A stretch of 64,000 nt of DNA. Origin: Arthrinium phaeospermum (lineage: Eukaryota > Ascomycota > Sordariomycetes > Amphisphaeriales > Apiosporaceae). Where the stretch lies: contig QYRS01000004.1 of the NCBI GenBank assembly GCA_006503535.1, positions 2,604,001-2,668,000 of the forward strand, in the 5' to 3' direction. Of this stretch, positions 46,718-59,077 are shown in pieces. The notes under the pieces were generated by a model, which saw only the letters and a program-made list of their open reading frames with translations, was not told the origin of the DNA and searched no databases. Position 1 is the first letter of the stretch. Each line of letters begins with the position of its first letter. The position numbers were made by a program, and so were the translations under genes.

Positions 46718-49700
46718 ATGAACGCCCTTCACGACAAGTGCCGGCCGAAGCACCAAGTCCTGGTGCTGAAGTGTTATCCCCGGACCACCAAAGGAGCTGT
46801 CGACGTCAAACCGAATTCGAGCGAACTGAGCTACCTCCTTTTCTACGCCACGTCGCGGCGATCCAAGATACAAAAAGTCGGTGGTTTCCTCGAGAAGAAA
46901 ACCGCCAGTGACGTCTGGCGACTACGCATTGGGTATGTACAACACCACACCGTGCAATCTGGGCCCCTTTTACCCATTGGGATTCCCATACGGGCTTGCC
47001 TGCACGCGTGCCTCCCCCTTCCGCAACTAGGAACTGTCACTAATCTCGCCGTCTCCTATTAGCAATGTCCAAGTTACGCTACAGATTCTCGCCGCTTTGA
47101 TTGAGAAGGCACCCAAGGATTTGCCTCTATTCGCGCAAAATGTTATGAAGGTTCTGGGGAACGTGCTACGATCCAATGATATTACTATGGTCGAGGCCTC
47201 TTTGCCAACATTCCAGACCTTTTGCGAACACCAAGATGCGTCATCCTTGTTTGCCGATCAGACATACGTCCAGCAATACGAAGAGATTGTCCAAGCATAT
47301 GCTGCATTTGCATCTACCAAGAATACCCCTGGCAAGGTCGCGACACCGAGTAAGCCGGTGGTTATGAGGTGGCGGAACGCGGGCTTGGAGGCCATCAAAA
47401 GTGTTGCTGAGGCCGAAGCTTTGGTGACTGTGGCGGGCCGACAGCTAGACGTCATTGTGCCTATGATATTGGAAAATCTCTGGACCGACAACGAAGAGTT
47501 CCTCGACATTCTCGTTCGCCGTTCCCACGAAGATGAGAAAGGCGACACCCAACCCTTGACGCGCAACCGAACGAGTATCTCGACAGTCCAGGCGAGCGAA
47601 AACTCCGGCGACCCGAACCCGGTCGCTCTGACAGGGTCTGCTGCCGATGCAGACAAACTTGCAGAGGAGGAGACAGGTCTAGCTGCTATGCATTGTCTGA
47701 AGCAAATCTGCGTTGTTCCTAATCGCGCCCAGCTTCATAGCGCGACTCTGGGCCTGCTCAAATTCGTCCGGGGTTTGGTGCAAGCGGACGAATCGGTAGT
47801 GAAGGAGGACCCAACGACAGGTCGGCAAAGTGGATGGGCTATCAAGATTTTCGGGCTTGTCGCTAAATGGGCACCTGTCCAGGATCGCTATGTTATCCTC
47901 TTGGCAACGATGGATACACTGACGCGCACCCCGTCGATGGAAGAGCACATCCCAGAACTAACCGTGTTGATCGCAATCATGAGTTCGCTATTGCGCTCGG
48001 ATGTCAACCTGATTGGCCTCAGCGTGATGGATGTTCTTCTGGGTTTGGTTCAGCAAGTGAAAAAGGCGCTCAAGAGTTCAGGACGCACGACTCCAGGGGG
48101 CACACCTAAAACTCCAGATAAGGAGGCAGACCCCGAGCAGGACCAGCACATGACCCCTCAGCGCAAGGAGTACCTGGCCAGAATACAGCAGTGTATTGGA
48201 GACCTTGCCACGCATGTTTACTATGCAGACCAGATCTCCGACATGATCTCTGCGATTCTGGTTCGTCTCAAGCCCCACCCCAGCACAGTAACTGGGTCGC
48301 CCCCGGCGGAGAAGGCCGACGGCACTCCGGGTACCGGTACCTCTGCGGGTAGCAGCCCTGCGGATGAACAGCACAGCCCCGATAGCTTCGTGTACCTGGA
48401 GCGAGCAAAGGTCACGGCGCTCAGAGCCATCAAGTCAATCTTATTAGTTGCCAATCCCAAAACCAAGGTGAGCGGCAACGCGAACCTCACTCGCAACAAG
48501 GTTCCTGTTCAGGTCTGGGAAGGATCGCATTGGCTACTGCGCGACCCTGATGGGCAAGTTCGAAAGGCATACGCAGATGCTGTCACGACGTGGCTCGACC
48601 GGGAGACCACCAGGGCAGATCTGATTGCACGGGACGAGTCCCAAAAGCCAACACGGATGGGAAACAAGGAGGTTCAATCATCTGCATTTGCAAGGCGGGC
48701 GGTGTCAAGTGCTTCAAACCGCGAGAAGCCTACCAAGGTCCCGCGGTCTCATTTCCTTCAGCTACTACATCTCTCGATCTACGACAACGCGCTCCAGTTC
48801 ACCGAGTACGAAACAGATATCGCACTGTGCCATGTTCTTTTGGCAAAGTTGGTCACCAAATTGGGAGTCAACGCCGCACGTTTTGGCGTACCTATGATTT
48901 TCCGGCTCCAGGAAGATATCCAAGACGTGGAGGCGCCCATTGCCAAAGTTCGACTTGGCTCCCTATGCCACGGCTACTTTTGGGCTTTGACCGAGATGTT
49001 CGACTTCGATACTACCACCACCGGCCGAGCCATCCAGGAAGAAATTTCGAGAAGGAGAAGCAAGCTCTTCTGGATCGATGGCATTAACGTGCCGGCACCT
49101 CCAATGGATTCAGTGGGAATGCCCGGCACAGTTGAGACAGAGTCTAAGATACCTGTAGACAAGGTTGAGCAAGAGGCTTTGATGCCATTTGACGACCGCC
49201 TGGCAATGGTCGATTGTATCTGCTCCAACTACCAGGAAAGTGCCGTGTCGCCACCGACCAGCCCCGGTGCTTCCCCTGGACGCCAATTCAACTCTCCGAT
49301 ATTTAGCTCAACCTTGAGCGCGATACCGCCAGCGGAGACGGACCGGGTACTACCAGTCAAGTTCAGGGAGGATATGCTAGCAGAGTGGACCAAAGAGTCT
49401 GCGATGCAGGCCCTCCAGGCAGCGAGCAAGTCGGCTTCCCTGAATGGATCGAAAGCGGCCACGACTGCCACGAGGGCGAACCGGTTGCAAGTAAATGGCC
49501 AATCATCTCCAGTCGACAGCTATAATAACCTGCGACCGGCATCCCACGCTGGCATTGGCGGAAGCACGGCAGCTTTGCGCAAAACCAGCGTCCAGAGCCG
49601 GGGCTCTGGAGTAAGTAGTTCTAGCCGTGGAATTGTCGCCTCAGTCGACCAACTCAAGTCTGTTCTGAGCGGGGAAGTCGCTCGACCGGGCACCCTGCAC

Positions 49701-50183
49701 ACTGTTCGTGACGATGACAGCAGTGACAGCATGGTTAGCTACGATTACACACCCTCGGAGCTCTCATTCAACCCTGCTGCAAGCGAAGGCGGCGTAAGCC
49801 GGGCAGAGAGCCGGTCGAGATCCAAATCGCGTGAACGCAAGACATCGGATGCTGACGGTGCGTTGTCGACAAATCCCACGCCGGATAGACGAAAAGATGA
49901 GTCAGGCTACGTACCGCCAATGCCGCCATTGCCATCGGGTATGACTGGAAACCCGGCGGTGCCTGCCACTAGCCATCGACCCGAGACAGCTGTGTCCTCT
50001 AAGGACCATGCCGTTAAAGCTCCGAGGCGAAGGAGCGTCAAGAGTCGCGGTGGAGAGAGCATCCTGGCAAGTGCTCTGGGAGACGATGGGTCTGGTGCTA
50101 TGGACCTCCAATCCTTACTCAAGGGTATCGACAGCAAATCCAGAGACCATACTTTCGGCAACCTGAGCAAACCCCCGTACTAG
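46718..50183 (+). CDS. EFR3: EFR3, plasma-membrane anchor of the PI4-kinase Stt4 complex
   Basis: Peripheral plasma-membrane scaffold that, with Ypp1, holds PI4-kinase Stt4 in cortical patches and so supports plasma-membrane PI4P. Exons 46718-46932 and 47063-50183 (130-bp intron, gtatgt...attag) give 1111 residues, the usual filamentous-fungal length. The N-terminus MNALHDKCRPKHQVLVLKCY is close to identical to the Efr3 consensus I know; C8 and C19 plus the basic residues can serve membrane attachment. It continues GAVDVKPNSSELSYLLFYA and TSRRSKIQKVGGFLEKKT, then spliced NVQVTLQILAALIEKAPKDL. The first about 750 residues are helical repeats (ARM/HEAT-like); the rest is Ser-rich and disordered with an SRSRSKSRER stretch. 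Flanking permease genes are not co-oriented, so no shared promoter is implied. Confidence 0.96.
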
Positions 50184-51439
50184 ACAAAAAACAACAACAG
50201 AAAAACCCCAAAAAGGACCATTCGGGTGTTCGTTCACCAACTAATTAAAGAAAAAAAAGGAAGAACCAATGCAGCCTTGAGATTTTGCTCGAAGGCGTAT
50301 ATCCCGGCTTCTTGGGGCCCACCCAAAATCTCGTTTGTGGTTATTATTGTATACTATCATTCGGAAGCATCGAATTTTTAGGCCAGAATTTGACACAGAG
50401 AGGAAGAGAGGCGCACCACGCAAAACACCAAAAAACCAATGGAATATACAGCGTGGCATTACCTCGTCGGGGCCAGTTTTTTGTTTGTACTTTTAGCTTT
50501 TACCCGCCACAAGTTCCAACCGCGCCTATGATACAGCGAACTGCGCGGCGCCCGGGGATGGGAATTTCGATTCAGACTTTTTGAGTGAGGAGATGAGAGA
50601 GAGAGGAGGCTGGCTTTCCTGGCTTTCCTGGCTTACCCAGCGGAAGTGCAATAATACATTTCAGCGCAAAACTACTTTTCTTTGGTTCTCCCCCCTTTTG
50701 GGTTGGCCATGTGGTGAAACGTCATGACGATATCTTAATAAATACGGTCCCAAAATTAGCATTCGGCTTGGTACAAGGCCAGGGGGTAAGGAGGACTGCA
50801 AACACGACGCCCTAAGAATACCAGGATGCAGCAAGATAACAAGGCGACGAATCCGGGCTCACTGCCAGATTGTTGCATGCCTCTAGCGTGTTAATGTCCT
50901 GCACCCGCCCGCCAGGGATCGGGAGTCTACCGCCAGTACCCTGTCCTGAGATGGCTGCTGCTGGGTGTTGCCGCTGCGCAATCTATACCCATATTGGCAT
51001 ACCTAGTCTCGCAAAGGTCTAGACTTACCTATGACTGGGGTTCGGCCATACAACTATCGAGCTCAGTCCAGCCGTTACTCAGACCCCCAGAAGTAGTACA
51101 TATTGTAAGTCGGTAACTGGGGAAAACCCCGTGGATCGGCTTCCACCCACCCCCCGTTCTTAGATACACACTTTACAGTAGCTACGCGGTGTACGATCAA
51201 GTAGCCGGTCTACTTTGGCGGCTAAATTTCTCTATCTTCTATCCCAAAGCCGACCCGAGTATGGTTTCCTTCCACAGCTTGGATGCACGGGCTATGAGGT
51301 GGCGTCCTCCTGCGTAATGTTCCTATGCTATCTCAACGCAGAGCATTTGAAACCCAAGTCGACCGCGTCCCGTCCAAAGTTTCGAGGAGAGCGGAACTCG
51401 TAAACCATTGGCTTTTTTTCTTCTTTCTTTCTCCCTTCT
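50184..51439. other. Convergent intergenic region with tandem 9-mer
   Basis: Holds the 3' untranslated regions of EFR3 and of the second permease. It contains two and a half copies of TGGCTTTCC at 50611-50634. No gene or RNA recognised. Confidence 0.6.
50611..50634 (+). repeat. Tandem 9-mer TGGCTTTCC x2.7
   Basis: Direct short tandem repeat in the 3' flank of EFR3, preceded by a GAGAGAGAGGAGG purine run. No function is inferred. Confidence 0.85.
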
Positions 51440-53260
51440 TTAGATCTCGATGATGGGACCTTTGTAACTCCTTCGAGCCCATAAGAAATAGTATAGGGTG
51501 CTGAAGAGCAGGACCACCACCGTCACCAGCACAGCCCAGTTCATGTTCTCCGGCGTGACCTCGCGGTACGTCGGCCAGAAGCTGAAGAAGAGGACGAAGA
51601 CGATGTAGACGCAGGTCAGGATGTTGTTGGCGACGCCGAGCGCGCCCGGGATCCGCCAGGGGCCCCACGTCAGGCGCTTGCCGATGGTGTTGTGCACATC
51701 GTCGCGGCCGTCGTCGTCGTCCGCGTGCGAGGCTAATCGGATGTGGCCGGGCGAGAGCCGGCGGTACAGCAGCAGCGACGCGGCCATGAGGTAGGACCCC
51801 AGCAGGCCCGCGATCGAGACCGAGATGACGCCGTTGAAGGCGGTGGCGTCGCCGACGTTGATGAGCGCCAGGACCGCCGCGATGACGGCCGCTGTGAGGA
51901 CTGCGTTGCGCGGAATGCCGGTCCGCGGGCTGGTCTTCTTCAATAACCGCCAACCGGGGATGGCCCGGTCTCGGGCGAACGCCCAGTAGATCCGCGAGGT
52001 CGACGCCAATGCGCCCGTGGTCGCCACGAATATCATGGTGACTATGACTGCCGATAGAGCCACTGCGCCGGCCGTCGAGTTGATGGCGTTGCGGAAGATG
52101 GGCATGTAGGGATAATGCGGGTCCTCGGCGAAGGCGGCGTCGACATCGCCCATGCAGAACAGAGTGGCGATCAGCATGGCGAAGCCCAACGTGCCGTTAA
52201 TAAGGATCGTAGCTACCAGGGACCAGGGCACGACCGTGGAGGCATGATGAACTTCCTCCGATAGCTAGGGCGAGAGTCAGTGGTGAGGGGGAGGCTCATA
52301 CACGTCAAAGATGGACTCGTGGATTGGCGCCGGCACTTACATGGATAGCGGCATCGCCTCCCACAAAGGCGAATACATTGCCCATGATGCCAATGCAGAA
52401 CGACAGCCCCTGCGTTTCCCAACCGCCAAGATTGGTAAAGGAGTCAAACACATCCTTCGCATTTGCGTGTTCGCTAAGAAACGCCAGCGGGAAGATGACA
52501 CCAAAGAAGCCGAGAATATGGATGATGAACGAGAGGCTCTCGAACTTGGCGAAGAGGGTTGTAAAGGCCACATTGATTATGGAGATGAGGGTCAGAACAG
52601 CCCACAGGATCAAGGTGCTGTGCCACGTCTGGGCGCTCTCTCGGTACTCGGGATGGGTCAAGCTGACGATGCTCTGGATCTGGGTGCCGGCCAACAGTCC
52701 CGCCGAAGCGAGGGCAGCCTGCCACCCTATCAGGGCCAGCCACCCGGTGATGTATCCAAAGGACTTCTGGTATGCGGGCGGTGCCAGCATGCAGACCCAG
52801 TGGTATTGGCCGCCCGACGTCGGTGCCATGGAAGCCATCTCGGCCAGGGTGGCCACGAGGGACAGTTGACCTAGCCATACCAGAATATAGCCATAGATGA
52901 TTCCCGAAGGACCGCCACTAATTGGATCCGTGTAAGAGACATTGTTCGAGGGCTTGTTAGAAAATGGGCCTCGACTTACTTCTCTAGCCCCGAGACGAAC
53001 ACACTGTGCGCTCGTTGGTCAGCCCGAATCATGGGGTGGTAGTCGGTCCAGGAGAATCAAACGTACAAGAGAGTTGCCTCCCAGGTGATGAGAACAGTGC
53101 AGCTGAAGCCGAGCACTGTCATGAGATTGAAGCTGCGTCTAAGAATGGGTTTCTTGCCGATCTTCCTCAACGCAGAATCGTCGTGGGAATTCGAAGGAGG
53201 AGCGAGCGGGTCGATGGGCCCCAGCTCCTCCACGGTGTTAGGTGAGTCCTTGGTCTCCAT
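51440..53260 (-). CDS. APC-superfamily amino acid permease (ACT family), with 24-bp microexon
   Basis: Twelve-helix amino-acid permease of the fungal GABA/amino-acid group; substrate unknown. Exons 53260-53067, 53003-52980, 52917-52341 and 52264-51440 give 539 residues; introns are 63, 62 and 76 bp, each with GT-AG ends. Exon 2 is only 24 bp (FVSGLE core) yet is required to join ITWEATL to NGGPSGIIYGYILVWLGQ, a junction matching the family. Landmarks: MATLAEMASMAPTSGGQYHW, FAFVGGDAAIHLSEEVHHAS across the exon 3/4 junction, VVPWSLVATILINGTLGF, and RIYWAFARDRAIPG. The N-terminal tail is about 45 residues, with KKPILRRSFNLMTVLGFSCT leading into TM1. It is closer to the Dal/GABA-like ACT proteins than to the permease at 40887-43005. 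Confidence 0.93.
52980..53003 (-). other. 24-bp microexon of the second permease
   Basis: Flanked by cacag (upstream) and gtaagt (downstream). It keeps the frame (8 codons' worth) and supplies the end of TM1 and the following loop (VFVSGLE). Skipping it would not shift the frame, so an alternative product lacking eight residues is possible. Confidence 0.75.
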
Positions 53261-54644
53261 CGTTCCGTCGGGACGTAGACAGGAGGATGGTCGTTTGAGA
53301 AGCTGAGAGCTCTATCGCAAGACGGTTGAGTGTGATCCGATATGTAAGTGAAACGATATCGAAGAATGCAAGATTGGTAGTCGACGGTCTAGTAGTAGGT
53401 AGAGGGGTTTGGGGCCCAAAGTAGCATGTATGCCTCCTCCTACACATTCGAGCTCAGCAGGTGCAACAGTAGGATCTGAGAGCAGGGAGGCTGGGAGGAA
53501 GTCGGGCCAGTAGACAATCTCCGCCTAGGAGCTGAGATAGACGGCTGCAACCCATGGCTGCAAGGATATACTAAGGGAGGGTGGTGAGATTATAGGCGAA
53601 GTACCTGGGAGCAGCCAATGACGAACATAGCAGGCCTTGGTCTGGGCACCTTGAACCGCGCATCCCTTTCCCACCGGAGCGAGATTATACCGGCATGTAA
53701 AACGACGATGATCCTCCCTTCCAACCGAAATCACATCGTGGTCCGCAACAACTGTGAATGCCTGGTCGGGCGTTGTTAGAAGTTGAGACAACTTTCCAGT
53801 GCGGACAGAGGGACTGCTGGTGCGGTTGGTACACCACGTTGAAAACACGGTGTGGCCCGGGTAGTAGCGAGGATGCGGGATCCGTCAAGGGTCTTGCATC
53901 TTGCAGCAGTTGGTTGTCGGGTGCGGTTGACGCAGGGTGTAAGCACTATACCCCGGCTGCAAAGGGAGACTACAAAATTAGAAAAGTTGAGAGATCTACC
54001 ACTAAAACTGCCTGCGCGGGAGAACTGTCCGAGCTTTGCCAGCAGCTATATGAAGTTATGTACATAAGAAAGGTACTTTCCCTGTTATTCGGGTCATTGA
54101 AGGAGAGTTGGCAGTCGGGGTTATCTGGGAACCATGGGGGGCTGTTGCGTAACCCACCAGACGTATCTCGCCGCGGAACAATCTACACTGAAACGGTATG
54201 ATTGCCATTTTGGCTAAATATCGAATTCTGCAAGCGCTCCTATTGGTCTCGCAGCGCCCGTGTACTTGCCGTCCTACCTAAAATAAGAAGGTAGGCGCGT
54301 CCTTTGATTGGGCAGCCACGTGAGGGCGGGCGTCGGTCCTTCCCGTCTTTTGTTTCTTCTGCTGCCAGAAGCAATGCCTGCTTCGGTTGAGAAGCCAGAG
54401 GGATTGCCACCGCCAAGACCCTTACGATATGAGAGCCAGCCGCTGTGAGGGACAAGCACCAAGTTATTTTTATCGCGTAGATGTTGGTTCAGATTAAGGA
54501 CTCGGCTTTGCAAATCGATTGGATTATCTGCCACAACACAGTGCCAATGCTATCTTCGCAGGTACCGGGTGATGTGCTAGGTAACACCCCATATCCCGTA
54601 CGAAAAAGTGAAATAGGAAAGACTTCAATGTGGGGGGATGAGGA
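53261..54644. other. Intergenic: permease promoter and rhodopsin-gene 3' flank
   Basis: No gene recognised. A 147-codon frame at 53758-54201 on the + strand has no motif and an irregular composition and is probably chance. Confidence 0.5.
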
Positions 54645-55921
54645 TCATGAAGTCGAAGCCCCATTCGAATGGCAGTAGTCAGAAGGTGCGGTAGTGAGTT
54701 CCCTCAATGCGAGCCTCCTTTCTGTCGTGCCCCTGCTGCTGGTGGTATCCTCGTCGTCAATCTGGACCACATTGTCTGGCTCAATGCTTTCCATAAACGG
54801 CCTCAGATACGGCACGCAGGCAGTCACCACACTGATGCATGCCATTATCTGGTTGCAGACCGTCGGTAGCCAGAGGTCGTACGTCAAGTTCTGGCTTGGG
54901 TACGAGCTTCTGAACACAAGAAGCTGGACCACTGCTGGTATGACCACTCTATTATCGTTGGATATCAGTCCCAGCGCTCTGAATAGAAAGGCTCTCGCGA
55001 GAGCTATCATTGTAACAGGATCGCACTTACAGCAATCTTATTGAGAATATCGCCTGGAGGGTAAACCGTCTTCGGCGTGAGACTTGAATTCTGCGGAACA
55101 CGAGAGCGTACACCAGCACATAGCCGACCTCGGTCACGATGTTTAGAGACGCGACGTAAGTCCACCACGATCGCTACCGCTGTCAGTCACGGCGTCCAAC
55201 ATACCTGGGAACGACTCGCACGGCATGCACTTACCCGATCTATACAGTTATGGCTCTGTATATAATCCCATGGCTTTGGAAGGCGGCATTGAAAGAGGCC
55301 AGCGACTGCCGCAGACACAAACCAGAGACCAACGATAAAACTTAGTCCCTGGTCAACTCGGTATTCGATGTCCTTGTTGGGGCTCAGTTGGCGGACGAAG
55401 GCTGAGAGGGACCATTTGACCAAGGCCAAGGAAAGCAGCAATAGGGGTGTTCCTGCATAGTCTGCCTTGAGTACTGTGGTTCAGCCGCTTACCGTTTGGC
55501 GAATCCTCATTGCAAAGGAAACGAAGAAGGAAAAAGAAAACGTCATGAACTTGAATTATTTACCTGTAAAGCCCCATCGACTGTTTCATCGGAAAGGGAG
55601 TCTTGGGACTTCCCCAACCCTCTCGACGCGGATATGGAGACGGCCACAGCCTGGCCAATCAGGGAAACCTTGTATGCTGGTGAGCAAAACATCTTCGTGG
55701 ATATCGTGAGTAAAGAGGAGCACGCGTCGGAGGAGGCAAGAAAAGATAAAGCCCACCTCTGCCGCTAGTATGAGTTTGTCGTCCCATTCCATCACTCTGC
55801 GCAGGAAATACTTGGTCACTATTCGAGCGCAGATGCTGAAGAACCCCGCCAGAAGCAGAAACCATGTCAGGGCTTGGATGAGTGGGCTCCTGTCGTCGGC
55901 TGCGTCAGCGGTTGCAGCCAT
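54645..55921 (-). CDS. Rhodopsin-domain integral membrane protein (fungal seven-helix family)
   Basis: Member of the large filamentous-fungal seven-transmembrane 'rhodopsin domain' family; it lacks an obvious retinal lysine and its role is unknown, though related proteins include PTH11-type receptors. I infer five exons: 55921-55757, 55668-55564, 55465-55235, 55173-55031 and 54978-54645 (325 residues). The introns are 88, 98, 61 and 52 bp; the first two end in AAG. Helices are visible at WFLLLAGFFSICARIVTKYF, LAAEVSLIGQAVAVSISA, LLLLSLALVKWSLSAFV, FIVGLWFVSAAVAGLFQC, YVASLNIVTEVGYVLVYALV, IFSIRLLALGLIS and CISVVTACVPYLRPFM. Family signatures are EWDDKLIL before TM2, NxIxTE-like NIVTEV in TM5, LTYDLWLP and PYLRPFM. 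No CFEM domain precedes it. The tail is acidic then Ser/Thr-rich. The exact acceptor of intron 2 is the least certain boundary. Confidence 0.85.
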
Positions 55922-57505
55922 GCTGGCGCCACGGGCGATGGGGGCCGACTTGGAGCAAATATATAACTAAGTATGAATCGCCCTTGAGCGCCGCGGCCCT
56001 AATGATGCACTCGCGGTTTCGATCAGATATATGCTTCGATCTCACTTATGGACACAGAGCGAGACGCCGCCTGCGAGAGTTATCATATTCGGGCACTTGT
56101 CTTCCCCAGAAGAACGCGAGAATGAAAATAAAAAAAATCTAGAGCGCAACGCGACATCGACAAGTTACATGTGCGATGCCTCGGTCATCGTATTGGGTTA
56201 TGAGCCGTCATGCACGTATCAGCCTTGGCTGTGCTTACGCCGAGAGGTGTTACCCTGCACCTTCCGTCTGGGACAATCGCAGGATCGCGGTTGGTGGCCA
56301 GCAAGACGTGTTTCTGCATTGCATTTTGCTTATCTGCACTCCCGAACGCGGGTCCCGGAAAAGTGCGTCGGTGCCCAGATCTTGGCTCGCTCCTTGACGG
56401 GTGCCTGCACGGCTCTTTTCGTTGGGCGGGTCACTTCGGATGCGAGGGTAGGGCTGCCCTCCAGCTCCTGCCCTAGATACGAGATGCGTGCCGTGTCTTA
56501 GGATGTGATGCAATGCAACACGGCTGGAGGCCTGCTAGTTGTATCGGTACTCCAGATGCCTGCGTGGGTACAGAGGCAGGCAACTGCAGCGTGGGCAATT
56601 GAAGATGGAGAAACGATGTTTCCACACCTTTAAGAGTCGATGTTCATCCTTCGCTAATTGGCTTCCTAAAGTACTCATCATGAGGTGCCTGACTAGTACC
56701 AAGCCCATCAGACGTCGAAATAACCATGTTGCGGCAGCGGGCCGTATCTCTAGTGTCGAAAGAAAGGGAAAAGAAGGTTGCTCTACAAATGTCTGACGAC
56801 TCTTGGTCGGAGCTGATTGGCTCGGGCCGTTGGCATCTTATCCCCGTCTGATCGACCCCTGACACCCTCAACCCAGTGATGCCACTGGCCAGGCCAGAAA
56901 AAAAGGTTTACTTCAGGGCGGCTGCTCTGCCGGTTTGATTCGCTAATTATCATATATTGCGATCGCTGTAGCTGTGAGTTAGTGCAACCTTAAGGATCGA
57001 TCTGTTTACTGAACAAGGAATGGGCTCGGTGGACTGGAACAGGAAAACTCCGCCTCTTCTTACAAGCCAACTGCAGTCATCCCTTGCTTGATCTAGATTC
57101 ACGAAACCGCCGAAATGGCTGACCGATCTCTCTGCTCTGCAGTTAATGCGAAACTAAAGGACATCACTGGTGGTCGATTGATTGGCTTGTTGCAACGCAC
57201 ACCATGTTTGCTTCCCCAGGGGGTGTCAGCGATGTCGCCGACCCAGCCTCATGATCAGCAACACCTGTAGACCGGGTCGAACCCCCTTGACGATGACTGT
57301 GTCGCAGAGTCCTACGAGTTGGGTCTATTCTAAGTCAACAGCCTTAGGAGTATCATGGTGCAAGCCTTTTCGGTGTTCTTTCGCTCATATAGAAACGACA
57401 AAGTGTGCCAGGGAGATGTGGTAGATTGTTGAAGAAGCATTTGCTTCATTAATCGTCCGCCCTGCTCAAGCCCTAGTTATCATATCTTCCCGGCTTGATG
57501 TCACC
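55922..57505. other. Divergent promoter region between rhodopsin-domain gene and MFS gene
   Basis: No gene recognised in 1.6 kb; small frames on both strands show no motifs. It must contain both promoters. The AT-rich patch at about 56,936-57,000 is the only compositional feature I note. Confidence 0.5.
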
Positions 57506-59077
57506 ATGGAAAAATCAGGAGACATCCCTGAGACCAAAGTCGCACAGCATTGTGCCTGCGTCGAAGATGATCGCTGCGATCCCGAAAGAATGGACCAAAG
57601 CAACCCTCCAAATACGACGGTATGTCGCAATGTTTCTATTCCCCCAAGGAGAAAAAAGAAGCGCAGCTAATCGTCAAGGTAGACTGCCCTGCCAAGCCCA
57701 AGAGAGTGGTCTTTCTCCCGAAAATGCGCCGCAACCTTCATCCTGTCCGCCTTCGCCTTCCTCCAGCCCCTGGCCGAGACCGGCATCGCCCCCGCCAAGG
57801 ACCAAATCTCCCGCGACCTCCACATCCGGCACGACTACCAGTGGATGCTGGTCAACTCGCTGATCCTGGCGGGGCTCGGCCTGTCGTCCATCGTGCTGGC
57901 GCCGCTGTCCGAGGTGTTGGGCCGGAAACCCGTCCTGCTCGGCGGCTGCCTCTTCTTCACCGTCTGGAACACGGCCTGCGGCGGCGCCAGGTCCCTGGCA
58001 CAGCTGCTAATCCTACGGCTCTTCTCGGGCTTCGGCGCCTCGGTCGGCGACTCGGTCGCCGGCGGCGTCATCAGCGACCTGTGGCCGGCGGAGCGGCGCG
58101 GGCGGGCCTTTGCTGTCTTCATGATCGCCCCCCTTTTGGGCACGGCCCTGGGCCCGATTTGCGGGGCGTTCCTGACCGAGGGGGCGAATTGGAGGTGGCT
58201 GTTTTGGATGACCTCGTTCGCGTCGGTCGCGACGATTGCCGTGGCTTTCTTCTGTTTCCAGGAGACGCTGGAAGACGTACTCCAGCGGAAGAGTCTCCAA
58301 GATGGCATGGAGGAGAAATTGGACGGAAAGGGCAAGCAGAAATTGCAAGCCACAGTTACCAACCTGTTGACCGTCTTGGGCCCGAACCTACAGCGCCCGT
58401 TCCGTATGATGGGGACCCAGACTATAATCCAGGTCATAGGCGTGTACATGGCCCTATTATACGGGATCCTCTGGCTTTTCCTGTTCATCTACCCCCAAAT
58501 CTGGAAAGAGCAGTATGAGCAGGGAATCCGCACGGCAAGCCTCAATTACTTGTCGTTTGCGCTGGGGCTGGTGGCGGGCGTGAACATTGCCGGTCATCTG
58601 AGTGACCGTATCTATGCTCGCCTCAAAGCCCGAAATCACGGTGTTGGCCGCCCGGAGTTCCGTATCCCGACGATGTTGATCGGCACGATCCTGGCCCCGG
58701 CCGGTCTTCTCTGCTGGGGCTGGTCGGGCGAGGCTAAGTTGCACTGGATCGTGCCGAACATTGGAAGTTTTGTTTTCGCCGTAGGCACCTATGTGTCTTC
58801 GGCGTGTGTATCGGTCTACATTATCGACACATACACCAAATACGCCGCATCGGCCACCTCGACGAATCTCATCTTGAGGAGCCTCACTGCTGCCGTCTTC
58901 CCCCTATTTGCTCCTTACATGTTCAACAGCTTCGGCTTTGGCATTGGGGCTACCATATTGGCTGCCGGATTTCTCGTCATCGGGGTTGCCGCAATGTGCA
59001 TTCTGTGGTTCTTTGGGGAGAGGCTGAGAGCGCGAAGCTCCTATTGTGCTGCTATTGTCGATGAGGGCAGCACGTAG
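57506..59077 (+). CDS. MFS transporter, DHA1-type drug/multidrug family
   Basis: Proton-coupled twelve-helix exporter or importer of unknown substrate. Exons 57506-57619 and 57683-59077 (63-bp intron, gtatgt...ggtag with a gctaatc branch site) give 502 residues. Exon 1 encodes a hydrophilic, Cys-containing N-terminus (MEKSGDIPETKVAQHCAC) and splices in phase to TALPSPREWSFSRKC, the usual cytosolic lead-in to TM1 (AATFILSAFAFLQP). The MFS motif A equivalent is SEVLGRK at residues 114-120 between TM2 and TM3. Motif FSGFGASVGDSVAGGVISDL and WPAERRGRAFAV mark TM4-5 of the DHA1 group. The central loop is about 60 residues. SDRIYARLKARNHG is the second-half equivalent of motif A. The ending is ERLRARSSYCAAIVDEGST. 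A large frame-shifted reading at 57622-58518 is a shadow. Confidence 0.92.

Noticed and set aside
40887..53260. The two APC permeases as a recent tandem duplication flanking EFR3
   Set aside because: They differ in motifs (GYDASFHLAEEC versus GDAAIHLSEEV) and in intron positions, so they are old paralogues at most.
55474..55505. 13-nt microexon (GATTCGCCAAACG) in the rhodopsin-domain gene
   Set aside because: It keeps the frame, but it would need a 19-nt intron, far below any plausible size. A single 98-bp intron with an AAG acceptor explains the frame.
57622..58518. 298-codon frame overlapping the MFS gene
   Set aside because: It is a frame-shifted reading of the transporter; the true frame has twelve helices and family motifs.
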